A stretch of DNA of 31,638 nt from DATLED01 sp046597375 (GTDB lineage Bacteria; Actinomycetota; Acidimicrobiia; Acidimicrobiales; CADCTF01): positions 1-31,638 of the forward strand of contig JBKJKM010000150.1 of NCBI GenBank assembly GCA_046597375.1, given 5' to 3'. Every line of letters begins with the position of its first letter. The first letter of the stretch is position 1. Shown here in pieces: positions 9,858-17,151 of the stretch. The notes under the pieces were generated by a model, which was given only the letters and a program-made list of their open reading frames with translations, was not told where the DNA came from and searched no databases. The position numbers and the translations under genes were made by a program.

Positions 9858-10502
9858 CTGCAGGTCGTCCTCGACAACCTGGACCTCTACGTCCAGGGCA
9901 TCCGCACCACGGTGGGGCTCACCCTGCTGTCCTTCACGATCGCGTTCTTTCTCGGGACGATCGTGGCGGCCTGCCGGGTGAGCCCCGTGCCACCCCTGCG
10001 CGTCTTCGGCGCGTTCTGGGTCGAAACGTTCCGCAACACGCCACTCACGGTGTTGATGGTGCTGTTCTTCTTCGGTTTCCCGAAGATCGGCATCCGCTAC
10101 GCCGCCTTTCCCTCGGCCGTGACGGTGCTGGCGGTGTACACCAGCGCCTTCATCGCCGAGACGGTGCGGTCCGGCATCAACACGGTCTCCACCGGTCAGG
10201 CCGAGGCCGCCCGCGCCATCGGACTCACCTTCGGGTCGACGCTGCGCATCGTCGTGTTGCCCCAAGCCTTTCGCACGGTCGTCGGGCCGATCGGCAGCCT
10301 TTTCATCGCGTTGACGAAGAACAGCTCGATCGCATCGGTGATCTCGGTCGCCGAGCTCACCAAGATCGCTGACAACCTCAACACCGACACCGCCCAACCC
10401 ATCGCCGTGTTCGGAGGCGCGGCCATCGCCTACCTGCTCCTCACCATCCCCTCCGGGTTCGCCTTCGGCTACCTCGAGCGACGGGTGGCGATCCGCCGAT
10501 GA
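9858..10502 (+). CDS. Amino acid ABC transporter permease (GluC type), apparent CTG start
   Basis: 214 residues if read from CTG 9858. The frame reads (M)QVVLDNLDLYVQGIRTTV, which resembles the usual N-terminus of GluC-like permeases (M--V-DNLDLF--G---T), so coding seems to begin at the codon right after the binding-protein stop. The only standard start is GTG 9912, which would remove 18 conserved residues just before helix 1. Several membrane helices are present, and the EAA loop STGQAEAARAIGLTFG near residue 112 contacts the ATPase. It forms the channel with the next permease; their reading frames overlap in ATGA. A mutated ATG or a sequencing error at 9858 is possible. Confidence 0.85.
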   Translation: MQVVLDNLDLYVQGIRTTVGLTLLSFTIAFFLGTIVAACRVSPVPPLRVFGAFWVETFRNTPLTVLMVLFFFGFPKIGIRYAAFPSAVTVLAVYTSAFIAETVRSGINTVSTGQAEAARAIGLTFGSTLRIVVLPQAFRTVVGPIGSLFIALTKNSSIASVISVAELTKIADNLNTDTAQPIAVFGGAAIAYLLLTIPSGFAFGYLERRVAIRR

Positions 10503-11377
10503 CGGCTCCGGTCTTCGGCGACGTCCTCGGTCCTCGCGGGCGCCGCAAGGTGCTCATCGTTTCGGGCATTGCCTTGTTGGCATTGCTCGCCATGGTGGCG
10601 GTTGCACTGCGCAAGCTCTCGACCGCCGGCCAGCTGGCCGGCGAGCTCTGGGAGCCCTTCACCCAGGTCGCCATCTGGCGCTTCCTGGCGGGCGGGCTGG
10701 GCAACACGGTGAAGGCGGCGGGCGTCAGCATGGCCGCCTCGCTGGTGCTCGGCATGATGCTGGCTCTCGGCCGCCTGGCCAGGAATGGTCCGGTGCGCTG
10801 GGTCGCCGGGGTGTGGGTCGAGTTCTTCCGCGGCGTCCCGCTGCTGCTGTTGATCCTGTTCTCCGCCCTCGGGTTGCCGAAGTACGGGCTCGACCTCTCG
10901 TTGTTCTGGTACCTCGTCCTCGGCCTCGTGCTCTACAACAGCGCCATTCTCGGCGAGATCTTCCGGGCCGGAATCCTGTCGCTCGACCGCGGCCAGAGCG
11001 AGGCAGCGACGGCCATCGGGATGACCTATTGGCAGTCGATGGGGATCGTCATCCTGCCGCAGGCCCTCCGCCGCATGATTCCCGCCATCGTCAGCCAGCT
11101 CGTCACCCTCCTCAAGGACACGTCGCTCGGTTTCATCATCGGGTTCGAGGAACTCCTGCGTCGGGCCAACATCGTGGGGACGTTCTCCAAGAACCTCCTG
11201 CAGTCCCTCTTCGTGGTCGCCCTCGTCTACATCTCGGTCAACCTCGTCCTCTCACGCATCGCCCGTCGACTCGAGGTTCGACAGCGCCGCCAATTGGGCG
11301 CCGGCGCCCTTGTCGTCACCGGCGTCGAAGACCTCGCCGTGATCGGCGCCCAGGCTCGAGGCTCGTCACCGATCTGA
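10499..11377 (+). CDS. Amino acid ABC transporter permease (GluD type)
   Basis: 292 residues. A first membrane helix (about 18-36) precedes the core of about five helices (about 65-255), the usual layout of GluD. The EAA loop LDRGQSEAATAIGMTYWQSM is well conserved. The C-terminal tail of some 35 residues is hydrophilic. The ATG overlaps the stop of the first permease (ATGA), which implies coupled translation. With the ATPase, binding protein and first permease it makes a complete importer; no regulator gene is adjacent. Confidence 0.95.
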   Translation: MTAPVFGDVLGPRGRRKVLIVSGIALLALLAMVAVALRKLSTAGQLAGELWEPFTQVAIWRFLAGGLGNTVKAAGVSMAASLVLGMMLALGRLARNGPVRWVAGVWVEFFRGVPLLLLILFSALGLPKYGLDLSLFWYLVLGLVLYNSAILGEIFRAGILSLDRGQSEAATAIGMTYWQSMGIVILPQALRRMIPAIVSQLVTLLKDTSLGFIIGFEELLRRANIVGTFSKNLLQSLFVVALVYISVNLVLSRIARRLEVRQRRQLGAGALVVTGVEDLAVIGAQARGSSPI

Positions 11378-11389
11378 ATTCCCCAGCCA

Positions 11390-11965
11390 TCACTCGACGG
11401 CGGCTTGGCGGATTGCGGCAGCGGTTGCCTCGACCGTGAGATGGGTGGAGTCGATCACGGTCACGCCCTCGACGCTGTGCCAGGCCGCCATGGCGGCATG
11501 GATGGCGCGGAGCACACCCTCGGGCGGCTGGCGGAACCCGGCGCGGGCAACCGCCCGCTCGCAGACCACCTCGACGTCGGGAAGCAGCACGACGAGGCGC
11601 CAATCGACGCCGTCGAGGGCGCGTCGCCACGCGCCCTGGGTGTACGGCTCCCAGGGGACGCTGCCGTCGAGGTAGATGCCTGGCGCGTCGATGACGACCT
11701 CGTAGTCGGCAGCGGCGTAGCGCCGCGCCATGTCGCCGCACAGGTCGACGGCGAGCTGCCACTGCGCCAGCGCCGCGTCGGTCGGTGGGAGCTGCCCCAT
11801 CGGGTTGAGGAAACCACCCCGCACCTGCCATCGAACGGCGTCCAGATCGACGACGGCGAGGAGGTCACCGTCTTGGGGGGCGGGCGGCGCCAGCGCAGCG
11901 ACGGTGGTCGTCTTTCCTGCGCAAGGGGGACCGGTGAGGACGATCGCAGGCTGCGAAGTCGACAT
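11390..11965 (-). CDS. P-loop ATPase/kinase of the AAA or shikimate-kinase-like type
   Basis: 191 residues, starting MSTSQPAIVLTGPPCAGKTTT. The P-loop GPPCAGKT is at 12-19, VVDLDAVR near 40 looks like a kinase DxD-type site, and VIDAPGIYLDG resembles a Walker B strand. The length suits a small-molecule kinase (gluconate, adenylylsulfate or zeta-toxin-like fold), but I do not recognise a specific family. Upstream in-frame ATGs exist, but they would extend into the divergent phosphotransferase gene, so 11965 is chosen. It lies tail to tail with the permease gene. The substrate is unknown. Confidence 0.7.
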   Translation of the reverse strand: MSTSQPAIVLTGPPCAGKTTTVAALAPPAPQDGDLLAVVDLDAVRWQVRGGFLNPMGQLPPTDAALAQWQLAVDLCGDMARRYAAADYEVVIDAPGIYLDGSVPWEPYTQGAWRRALDGVDWRLVVLLPDVEVVCERAVARAGFRQPPEGVLRAIHAAMAAWHSVEGVTVIDSTHLTVEATAAAIRQAAVE

Positions 11966-11970
11966 GTGGA

Positions 11971-11976
11971 TACGTT
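11971..11976 (+). promoter_or_regulatory. Putative leaderless -10 box of the phosphotransferase gene
   Basis: TACGTT lies 8 bases before the ATG at 11985 in the 19-base gap between two divergent genes. The same hexamer precedes the other phosphotransferase gene at 20946. Confidence 0.5.
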
Positions 11977-11984
11977 GACACGCC

Positions 11985-13043
11985 ATGGCGACCATTCCTG
12001 CTTCCATCGACGACGTCACCCCGGTGTGGTTGAGCGAGGTGATGGGACACGACGTCACGTCGATTCGTGTGGATCAGATCGGTGTCGGGGTTGGCGTCAG
12101 CAGCGCCCTGTATCGCGTGGCGCTCGACGGCGCGGCGTCGTCGACGCGTCCCGCCACCGTCGTCGTGAAGCTCCCTGCCCTCGACGAAGCCGCCGTGTTC
12201 ACCTCGACCATGCTCCGCATGTACATCCGCGAGGTTGCGTTCTTCGACCAACTTGCTCCGAAGTCGCCGGTGCGGGTGCCGGTGCGGTACCACGCCGAGG
12301 TCGACGAGGAGTCCAGTCGCTTCGTCGTGGTGATGGAGGATCTGGGGGGCCTCCGCATGGTCGACCAGTTGGCCGGCATGACCGTGCCCGACGCCGAGCG
12401 GGCCGTAGATGCACTGGCCGACTGGCATGCCACCTGGTGGCGCCAAGCCGACGGGCTGGCGGACGCCGGCGTCGTCGTCTCACTCGGTGACCCGATCTAC
12501 CCGGCCGTGCTCCCACTGGTGTTCGGCGAGGGGTGGGCGAAGATCACGGCGGAGATGGAGGTGCTGCCGTCCATCCAGAGCGTCGGGCCGCGCTTCAGCG
12601 ACGCCATCGCCGGCCTTCTGGCCGACCTCAACCGGGAGCCGCGCACGATGACGCACGGCGACTACCGGGCCGACAACATCCTCTTCGCCCCCGATGGCTC
12701 GCCCGCGCTCCTCGACTTCCAGCTCATCGGGAGCGGCAGCGGCGCCTACGACCTGGCCTACTTCATCACCCAGAGCCTCGACCCGGAGGTCGCCTCGGTG
12801 CAGGAGCGACCGCTCTTCGACCGGTGGTGCGCTCGACTCCAGGAGCTGGGGGTGCCGGCCGCCGACCTCGTGCGGATGTGGGAGGACTACCGCGTCGCCG
12901 CCCTGTTCTGCCTCGTCTACCCGGTCGTCGCCAGCCGGGGAATGGACCTCAGCGATCCCCGGCAGTACGGCCTCGTCGACTGCATGAACACCCGCCTCGG
13001 ACGCGCCATCGACGAGCTCGGGCTCGCAGAGTTGTTGACCTAG
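11985..13043 (+). CDS. Aminoglycoside phosphotransferase/ecdysteroid kinase-like protein
   Basis: 352 residues with a protein-kinase-like fold. The ATP-binding N-lobe includes VVVKLPA and VVVMEDLGG; the catalytic loop is HGDYRADNIL (224-233) with Asp226, and the metal site is LLDFQ with Asp244. This fits the APH/EcKL group, which phosphorylates small hydroxylated molecules. In actinobacteria such genes are abundant and often lie near lipid and xenobiotic metabolism; the substrate is unknown, and resistance is not implied. Its stop shares a CTAG with the convergent esterase gene at 13040-13043. Confidence 0.85.
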   Translation: MATIPASIDDVTPVWLSEVMGHDVTSIRVDQIGVGVGVSSALYRVALDGAASSTRPATVVVKLPALDEAAVFTSTMLRMYIREVAFFDQLAPKSPVRVPVRYHAEVDEESSRFVVVMEDLGGLRMVDQLAGMTVPDAERAVDALADWHATWWRQADGLADAGVVVSLGDPIYPAVLPLVFGEGWAKITAEMEVLPSIQSVGPRFSDAIAGLLADLNREPRTMTHGDYRADNILFAPDGSPALLDFQLIGSGSGAYDLAYFITQSLDPEVASVQERPLFDRWCARLQELGVPAADLVRMWEDYRVAALFCLVYPVVASRGMDLSDPRQYGLVDCMNTRLGRAIDELGLAELLT

Positions 13044-13975
13044 CCGGAGAACGCCCCGCGGAGGGCGGTGGCGACCTCGGCGATGGCTTGGCGGCCGGGC
13101 TCGAGCATGCCGGCCAGCTGCACGAAGACGTGGGTCATGCCGTCGTAGCGGTGAATCGTCACGTCGTTGCCGGCCGCTCGCAGGGCCTCGCCGTAGGCCT
13201 CGCCTTCGTCACGAAGCGGATCGAACTCGGCGGTGATCACCAGGGCGGGCGGTAGGCCGGAAAGGTCGGGAGCGAGGATGGGCGACGCCCGCCAGTCGTT
13301 CTTATCGGCGTCCGACCGTCCGTACTGCTCGTAGAACCAGACCATCGTGTCGGCCGACAAGAAGATGCCTTCGCCGTTCTCCACGACAGACGCGTAGCCG
13401 CCCCGCGCATCCGTTGTCGGGTAGATCAGGGCCTGGAAGCGGATGACCGGGCCGCCCGCATCGCGCGCCAGGATCGACGTGACCGCAGACAGGTTGCCGC
13501 CGGCGCTGTCGCCCGATACCGCAATGCGGGACGGGTCGCCACCGATCGATGCGCCGTTGGCTGCGACCCACTGCAGAGCGGCGAAGCAGTCGTCGACCGC
13601 AGCGGGAAACTTGTGCTCCGGAGCCAAGCGGTAGTCGACGCTCACGACCACTGCTTCGGCCTGGGCGCAGAGGTGGCGGGCGACCGGGTCATGACTCTCG
13701 AGGCTGCCGATCGTGAAGCCACCGCCGTGGAACCAGACGAGGATCGGGAAAGGGGCCGTTCCACGCGGCGTGTACACCCGGATGCCGAGGCCGCCGGCCG
13801 GGCCGGGGATGGAGCGGTCGTCGACGGAAGCGAGCTCGGGCAACTCCCCACCGGCGGCCGCCATCAGGTCGTAGCCGGCTCGAGCTTCCTCCACGGTGCC
13901 GCTCCGCAACCCGCCGCTGCGCCCCGAGGCGACGGCGTTGTCGGTCATCATCTGCAGGATGGGGTCGAGCGGCAT
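13040..13975 (-). CDS. Alpha/beta hydrolase, hormone-sensitive-lipase family esterase
   Basis: 311 residues, full length for the family. The oxyanion motif HGGG is at 83-86, the nucleophile elbow GDSAGGN gives Ser157, and the acid and base are Asp252 (EFDPLRDE) and His282 (THVF). It should hydrolyse carboxylic esters, probably short to medium acyl chains. There is no signal peptide, so it is cytoplasmic. A TACGAT -10 box lies 6 bases upstream of the ATG. Confidence 0.93.
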   Translation of the reverse strand: MPLDPILQMMTDNAVASGRSGGLRSGTVEEARAGYDLMAAAGGELPELASVDDRSIPGPAGGLGIRVYTPRGTAPFPILVWFHGGGFTIGSLESHDPVARHLCAQAEAVVVSVDYRLAPEHKFPAAVDDCFAALQWVAANGASIGGDPSRIAVSGDSAGGNLSAVTSILARDAGGPVIRFQALIYPTTDARGGYASVVENGEGIFLSADTMVWFYEQYGRSDADKNDWRASPILAPDLSGLPPALVITAEFDPLRDEGEAYGEALRAAGNDVTIHRYDGMTHVFVQLAGMLEPGRQAIAEVATALRGAFSG

Positions 13976-13981
13976 GGGCGG

Positions 13982-13987
13982 ATCGTA
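13982..13987 (-). promoter_or_regulatory. Putative leaderless -10 box of the esterase gene
   Basis: Read on the minus strand this is TACGAT, 6 bases before the ATG at 13975. There is no Shine-Dalgarno. Confidence 0.45.
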
Positions 13988-13992
13988 GGCAG

Positions 13993-14223
13993 ATGGCCGG
14001 TCGCAGCGACGACGTCGCGTTCGCGTCGAACTGGAAATCCGTGCTCGCCGCTGATGCCCTCCTTGGCATCGCGTGCCTCGTCATCGCCACCGTGGTGGGG
14101 GTCAACGGCAACCCCGTCGTGGCGGTTCTCCCCGGTGCGCTCGGCGTCGGCTATCTGATCCTCGTGGCCCGCCGCGCTCGGCGTTGGAAGCGCCTCCGCT
14201 CTACTCCTCACCGCCAGGAATGA
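13993..14223 (+). CDS. Small two-helix membrane protein of unknown function
   Basis: 76 residues. Two hydrophobic segments (about 17-36 and 41-59) are followed by a strongly basic tail (RRARRWKRLR), predicting a hairpin with both ends in the cytoplasm. I do not recognise a family. It begins 17 bases from the start of the divergent esterase gene and its last 23 bases overlap the end of the opposing zinc ribbon gene. No clear ribosome binding site is seen. It may be genuine because the hydrophobic and basic pattern is coherent, but it could be chance. Confidence 0.5.
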   Translation: MAGRSDDVAFASNWKSVLAADALLGIACLVIATVVGVNGNPVVAVLPGALGVGYLILVARRARRWKRLRSTPHRQE

Positions 14224-14398
14224 TGAGATCCCAACGGTCGAGGCACAGTTCGCAGCGGTAGGTGAGCAGGTCGCCGGGCGCAGGCGGGTCCTCGTCGTCG
14301 AAGCGGGACATGAGGTGGGCCGGGCCGCCGCAGTCGATGCAGGTGATGATCGGCGGGGCCAGCAACTCGCCGTCCTCGCCCCGCTCCGGTCTATCCAC
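14201..14398 (-). CDS. Small zinc ribbon protein
   Basis: 65 residues from a GTG start. Two CxxC pairs (CIDC near 20-23 and CELC near 49-52) frame an acidic middle, which suggests one bound zinc. The function is unknown; similar tiny zinc ribbon proteins are common in actinobacteria. It follows the thioesterase gene by 15 bases on the same strand, so they are probably cotranscribed. The start is uncertain because no ribosome binding site is visible. Confidence 0.6.
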   Translation of the reverse strand: MDRPERGEDGELLAPPIITCIDCGGPAHLMSRFDDEDPPAPGDLLTYRCELCLDRWDLIIPGGEE

Positions 14399-14413
14399 GA
14401 TCGAGCGCGACCA

Positions 14414-14812
14414 TCAACGCCTCGATTGCACGAAGATGCCCGTCGCCTCGACGCAGACGGTGCCGTCCGCCAGCAGGAGGCGTCCCCTGACCCGCTGGGT
14501 CCGCTTGGCCTCTGGCTTGTCGCGCCAGGCCTCGATGCGGAGCTCGCGGCCGTCGAGCGGGACGGGCTTGCGGTAGCGGAGCTCGAGGGTGGCGGTGACG
14601 CACGGGACGTCGTCGAGCGCCCACCCGAGTGACGCCATCGTCTCGTCGAGGACGGTCGCAGCGATGCCGCCGTGCAGGTAGCCCGGCGGGCCGCGGTGAC
14701 CTGGTTTGGGGTCGAAGCGGGCAACGAGGCCCGGGGCCTCCTTGGTGAAGCGCAGGCCGAGGCCGAGCGGGTTCTCGCCCGTCGTGCCTTCGGCGTCGTC
14801 GGTCTCGCTCAC
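14414..14812 (-). CDS. PaaI-type hotdog-fold thioesterase
   Basis: 132 residues, normal for a hotdog thioesterase. The motif GGIAATVLDETMASLGW around residues 49-65 is the hallmark helix of the PaaI/YbgC group, preceded by HGG-type GYLHGG. ATLELRYRKPVPLDG is the central strand region. It should hydrolyse an acyl-CoA thioester. The GTG start lies 20 bases from that of the divergent rsmD. Confidence 0.9.
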   Translation of the reverse strand: MSETDDAEGTTGENPLGLGLRFTKEAPGLVARFDPKPGHRGPPGYLHGGIAATVLDETMASLGWALDDVPCVTATLELRYRKPVPLDGRELRIEAWRDKPEAKRTQRVRGRLLLADGTVCVEATGIFVQSRR

Positions 14813-14820
14813 GGCCAGCG

Positions 14821-14826
14821 AAACTA
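14821..14826 (-). promoter_or_regulatory. Putative leaderless -10 box of the thioesterase gene
   Basis: Read on the minus strand this is TAGTTT, 8 bases before the GTG at 14812. It lies inside the 20-base gap to rsmD. Confidence 0.45.
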
Positions 14827-14832
14827 TCGGTC

Positions 14833-15354
14833 GTGCGCGTGGTGGCCGGCATCGCCAGGGGACGGAAGCTGGTGGCGCCGAAGGGTGACGTGACCCGGCC
14901 GACGTCGGACTTCGTCCGCGAGGCGATGTTCAACACCCTCGGCAGCTTCCTCGACATCGAGGGAGCGTCCGTGCTCGACCTCTTCGCCGGCACGGGGGCC
15001 CTCGGGATCGAAGCGCTGAGCCGGGGCGCCGACCACGCGACCTTCGTCGAGTCGCAGCGGGCCGCCCTCGAGGCCATTCGGGCCAATCTCGCAGCCACCC
15101 GGTTCGTCGGGCAGGCCACCGTCCTCAGCCTGGACGCAGCCCGGTTTTCGCCCCCAGCGGTGGATCTCGCTTTTGTCGACCCGCCCTATGCGTTCGGAGA
15201 GTGGTCCGCGCTGTTGGCGCGCCTCAACGCCGGCATTGCGGTGCTCGAGAGTGACCGCGAAGTCGATCCGGGACCGGGGTGGCGAGTTCTCAGGGTCAAG
15301 AAGTACGGCACTACCGTGGTGACCTTGACTTCGAAGACGGAGAGCGCGCCTTGA
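14833..15354 (+). CDS. rsmD: 16S rRNA (guanine-966-N2)-methyltransferase RsmD
   Basis: 173 residues. It begins MRVVAGIARGRKLVAPKG, the usual RsmD start, and then shows the SAM-binding motif LDLFAGTGALGIEAL (about 48-62) and the catalytic DPPY at 116-119. It methylates G966 of 16S rRNA in the small subunit. The start is GTG with no Shine-Dalgarno. The stop overlaps the TTG start of coaD (TTGA), the classic rsmD-coaD pair. Confidence 0.95.
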   Translation: MRVVAGIARGRKLVAPKGDVTRPTSDFVREAMFNTLGSFLDIEGASVLDLFAGTGALGIEALSRGADHATFVESQRAALEAIRANLAATRFVGQATVLSLDAARFSPPAVDLAFVDPPYAFGEWSALLARLNAGIAVLESDREVDPGPGWRVLRVKKYGTTVVTLTSKTESAP

Positions 15355-15863
15355 GGACTGCCCTGTGCCCGGGCTCGTTCGACCCCCTGCACAACGGACA
15401 CGTCGACATCTTCGAGACGGCGTCGCGCCTCTACGACCGCGTCGTCGTGGCGACCATCCGCAACCCCGGCAAGGGTGAGCCGTTGTTCACGCTCGAGGAG
15501 CGCAAGGAGATGATCGCCGAGGTGCTGTCGCACCTCGACAACATCGAGGTCGTGTCGATGACGAAGTTGACGGTCGACGTCGCCAAGGACGTCGGTGCCG
15601 ACGTCATCGTGAAAGGGCTGCGCGATGGCACCGACTTCGCGTCCGAGCTCCAGCAGGCGCAGATGAACAAGGCGATCTCGGGGATGCAGACGGTGTTCCT
15701 CCCGTGCGGCCCCGGGAGCTCGTTCATCGCCGCCACGTTGATCCGCCAGATCGCCCAGTTCGGCGGCGCTGATCGGATCGGGTCGATGGTGCCCGACGTG
15801 GTGGCGAAGCGGCTGGCCGAGAAGTTCGCCGCCCGGGGAGCCGGGCCAGGGATGAGGGCATGA
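15351..15863 (+). CDS. coaD: Pantetheine-phosphate adenylyltransferase CoaD
   Basis: 170 residues from TTG 15351. The start was chosen because it gives the canonical N-terminus (M)RTALCPGSFDPLHNGH, has GGAG 8 bases upstream and couples with rsmD. The nucleotidyltransferase HxGH motif is His14 to His17, and the C-terminal ATP-binding SSFIAATLIR segment is present. It converts 4'-phosphopantetheine and ATP to dephospho-CoA, the fourth step of CoA synthesis. The stop overlaps the next ATG (ATGA). Confidence 0.97.
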   Translation: MRTALCPGSFDPLHNGHVDIFETASRLYDRVVVATIRNPGKGEPLFTLEERKEMIAEVLSHLDNIEVVSMTKLTVDVAKDVGADVIVKGLRDGTDFASELQQAQMNKAISGMQTVFLPCGPGSSFIAATLIRQIAQFGGADRIGSMVPDVVAKRLAEKFAARGAGPGMRA

Positions 15864-16423
15864 CGGCCTTCGGGAGCAGCGGAAGCAGCGACGACATCGA
15901 CGCCGAGACCCTCGTCCGGCGGGTGATCGAGGTCGTCACCAACGGCAAGTCGGTGCCACTCTCGAGTTCGGTGATGGTCGTCAAAGACGAGGTCCTCGAG
16001 CTCCTCGAGGATGCGCTCGAGCGTCTCCCTGACGAGCTGCGCCAGGCCCGATGGATGCTGAAGGAGCGCGAGGAGTTCCTGGCCAAGGTGGCTCGTGAGG
16101 GCGACGACATTCTCGAGCAAGCACGGGTGCAGGCCGAGCGGATGGTCGAGCGCCAGGAGATCGTCCGGGAGGCGCGCCACACGGCGCAGCGCTTGATGGA
16201 CGAGGCCAGGGACGAATCGCGCCGCCTCCGTCTCGAGGCGGAGGACTACTGCGACCAAAAGCTGGCGGCCTTCGAGATCGTGCTGGAGCGCACCCTGAAG
16301 ACGGCCCGAGCCGGACGGGAGAAGCTCTCGGTGACGCCGGCCCCAGCCGATCGCCCCGAGGTCGGCCTGGGTGGAGACGAAGGTGAGGGCTCCGACGCCT
16401 TCTTCGACCAGGACCAGTCGTAG
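15860..16423 (+). CDS. sepIVA: DivIVA-like septation protein SepIVA
   Basis: 187 residues, rich in Glu, Arg and Ala, with long heptad-like stretches (about 58-160) that predict a coiled coil. The last 35 residues are acidic and probably disordered. Its place just before the DUF177 gene and rnc matches mycobacterial SepIVA (Rv2927c region), which is needed for septation and localises to the division site and subpolar region. The assignment rests on context plus coiled-coil character, so an AtpF-like label in databases would not be surprising. Translation is coupled to coaD through ATGA. Confidence 0.8.
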   Translation: MTAFGSSGSSDDIDAETLVRRVIEVVTNGKSVPLSSSVMVVKDEVLELLEDALERLPDELRQARWMLKEREEFLAKVAREGDDILEQARVQAERMVERQEIVREARHTAQRLMDEARDESRRLRLEAEDYCDQKLAAFEIVLERTLKTARAGREKLSVTPAPADRPEVGLGGDEGEGSDAFFDQDQS

Positions 16424-16431
16424 GGGGCCGT

Positions 16432-16950
16432 GTGGCCCCCCGCAGCCCCTTCCGGGTCAACGTCGTCAACATCGTCCGTCATCAGGACCCCCGCCGAGAG
16501 CTGATCTCCGGTGAGATCCTCGATCTGTTCGTCAGCGGAAGTGAGGTACCGGCCGGCTCGATGATCGAGATCGACGTCGAGCTCCTGCCCATCGGACCGG
16601 CCATCGAGGTCATCGGCACGGTCAAAGCACCTTGGCAGGGACCGTGCCGTCGCTGCCTGCAGATGGCCTATGGCCACCTGGCGGGGCCCGTCCGGGAGAC
16701 GTTCGAGGACCCGCACGAAGAGGGGGAGACCTATCCGCTCGAGCACGATGAGATCGACCTGGAGCCGCTGGCGCGCGAAACTGTCGTGCTCGAGTTGCCT
16801 CAGGCTCCTCTCTGTCGAGAGGACTGCCTGGGTCTCTGCCCCATCTGTGGGGCCGACCGCAACGAGGGCGATTGCTCGTGCGAACCCCCCCGAGATCCTC
16901 GGTGGTCGGTGCTGGACGAGTTGCGGACCACCGAACGTGAAGAGAGCTAG
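16432..16950 (+). CDS. DUF177 (YceD-like) protein with zinc-binding cysteines
   Basis: 172 residues from a GTG start with AGGGGG a few bases upstream. The N-terminus FRVNVVNIVRHQDPRRE, the central CRRCL and the C-terminal CxxxCxxxCxxC (CREDCLGLCPICG) are typical of the DUF177 family found next to rpmF. Bacterial and plant relatives are linked to 23S rRNA maturation; the precise role is not settled. It begins 8 bases after sepIVA and ends 8 bases before rpmF. Confidence 0.92.
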   Translation: MAPRSPFRVNVVNIVRHQDPRRELISGEILDLFVSGSEVPAGSMIEIDVELLPIGPAIEVIGTVKAPWQGPCRRCLQMAYGHLAGPVRETFEDPHEEGETYPLEHDEIDLEPLARETVVLELPQAPLCREDCLGLCPICGADRNEGDCSCEPPRDPRWSVLDELRTTEREES

Positions 16951-16958
16951 GCACCCCC

Positions 16959-17138
16959 ATGGCCGTTCCGAAGAAGAAGACCTCCAAGATGAAGTCCCGC
17001 AGCCGGCGGGCCTCGAACTGGGTGTTGAAGCCGCCGCCGCGCAGCATCTGCCCGCAGTGCGCCCAGGCCAAGCTGCCCCATGTCGTCTGCAACAACTGCG
17101 GCTGGTACGGCGGCCGCCAGGCCATCGAAGTCTCGTAG
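16959..17138 (+). CDS. rpmF: 50S ribosomal protein L32 (bL32)
   Basis: 59 residues: MAVPKKKTSKMKSRSRR, then a zinc ribbon of two CxxC pairs (CPQC and CNNC), then GWYGGRQAIEVS. This is the standard L32 with four metal-binding cysteines. No strong ribosome binding site is seen, so translation may depend on the DUF177 gene upstream. DUF177-rpmF-plsX is a conserved order that ties ribosome production to lipid synthesis. Confidence 0.97.
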   Translation: MAVPKKKTSKMKSRSRRASNWVLKPPPRSICPQCAQAKLPHVVCNNCGWYGGRQAIEVS

Positions 17139-17151
17139 CGACTACCGGCGC

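Noticed and set aside
11985..13043. Antibiotic resistance role for the two phosphotransferases
   Set aside because: The APH fold motif is shared by many metabolic kinases; nothing in sequence or context indicates an aminoglycoside substrate.
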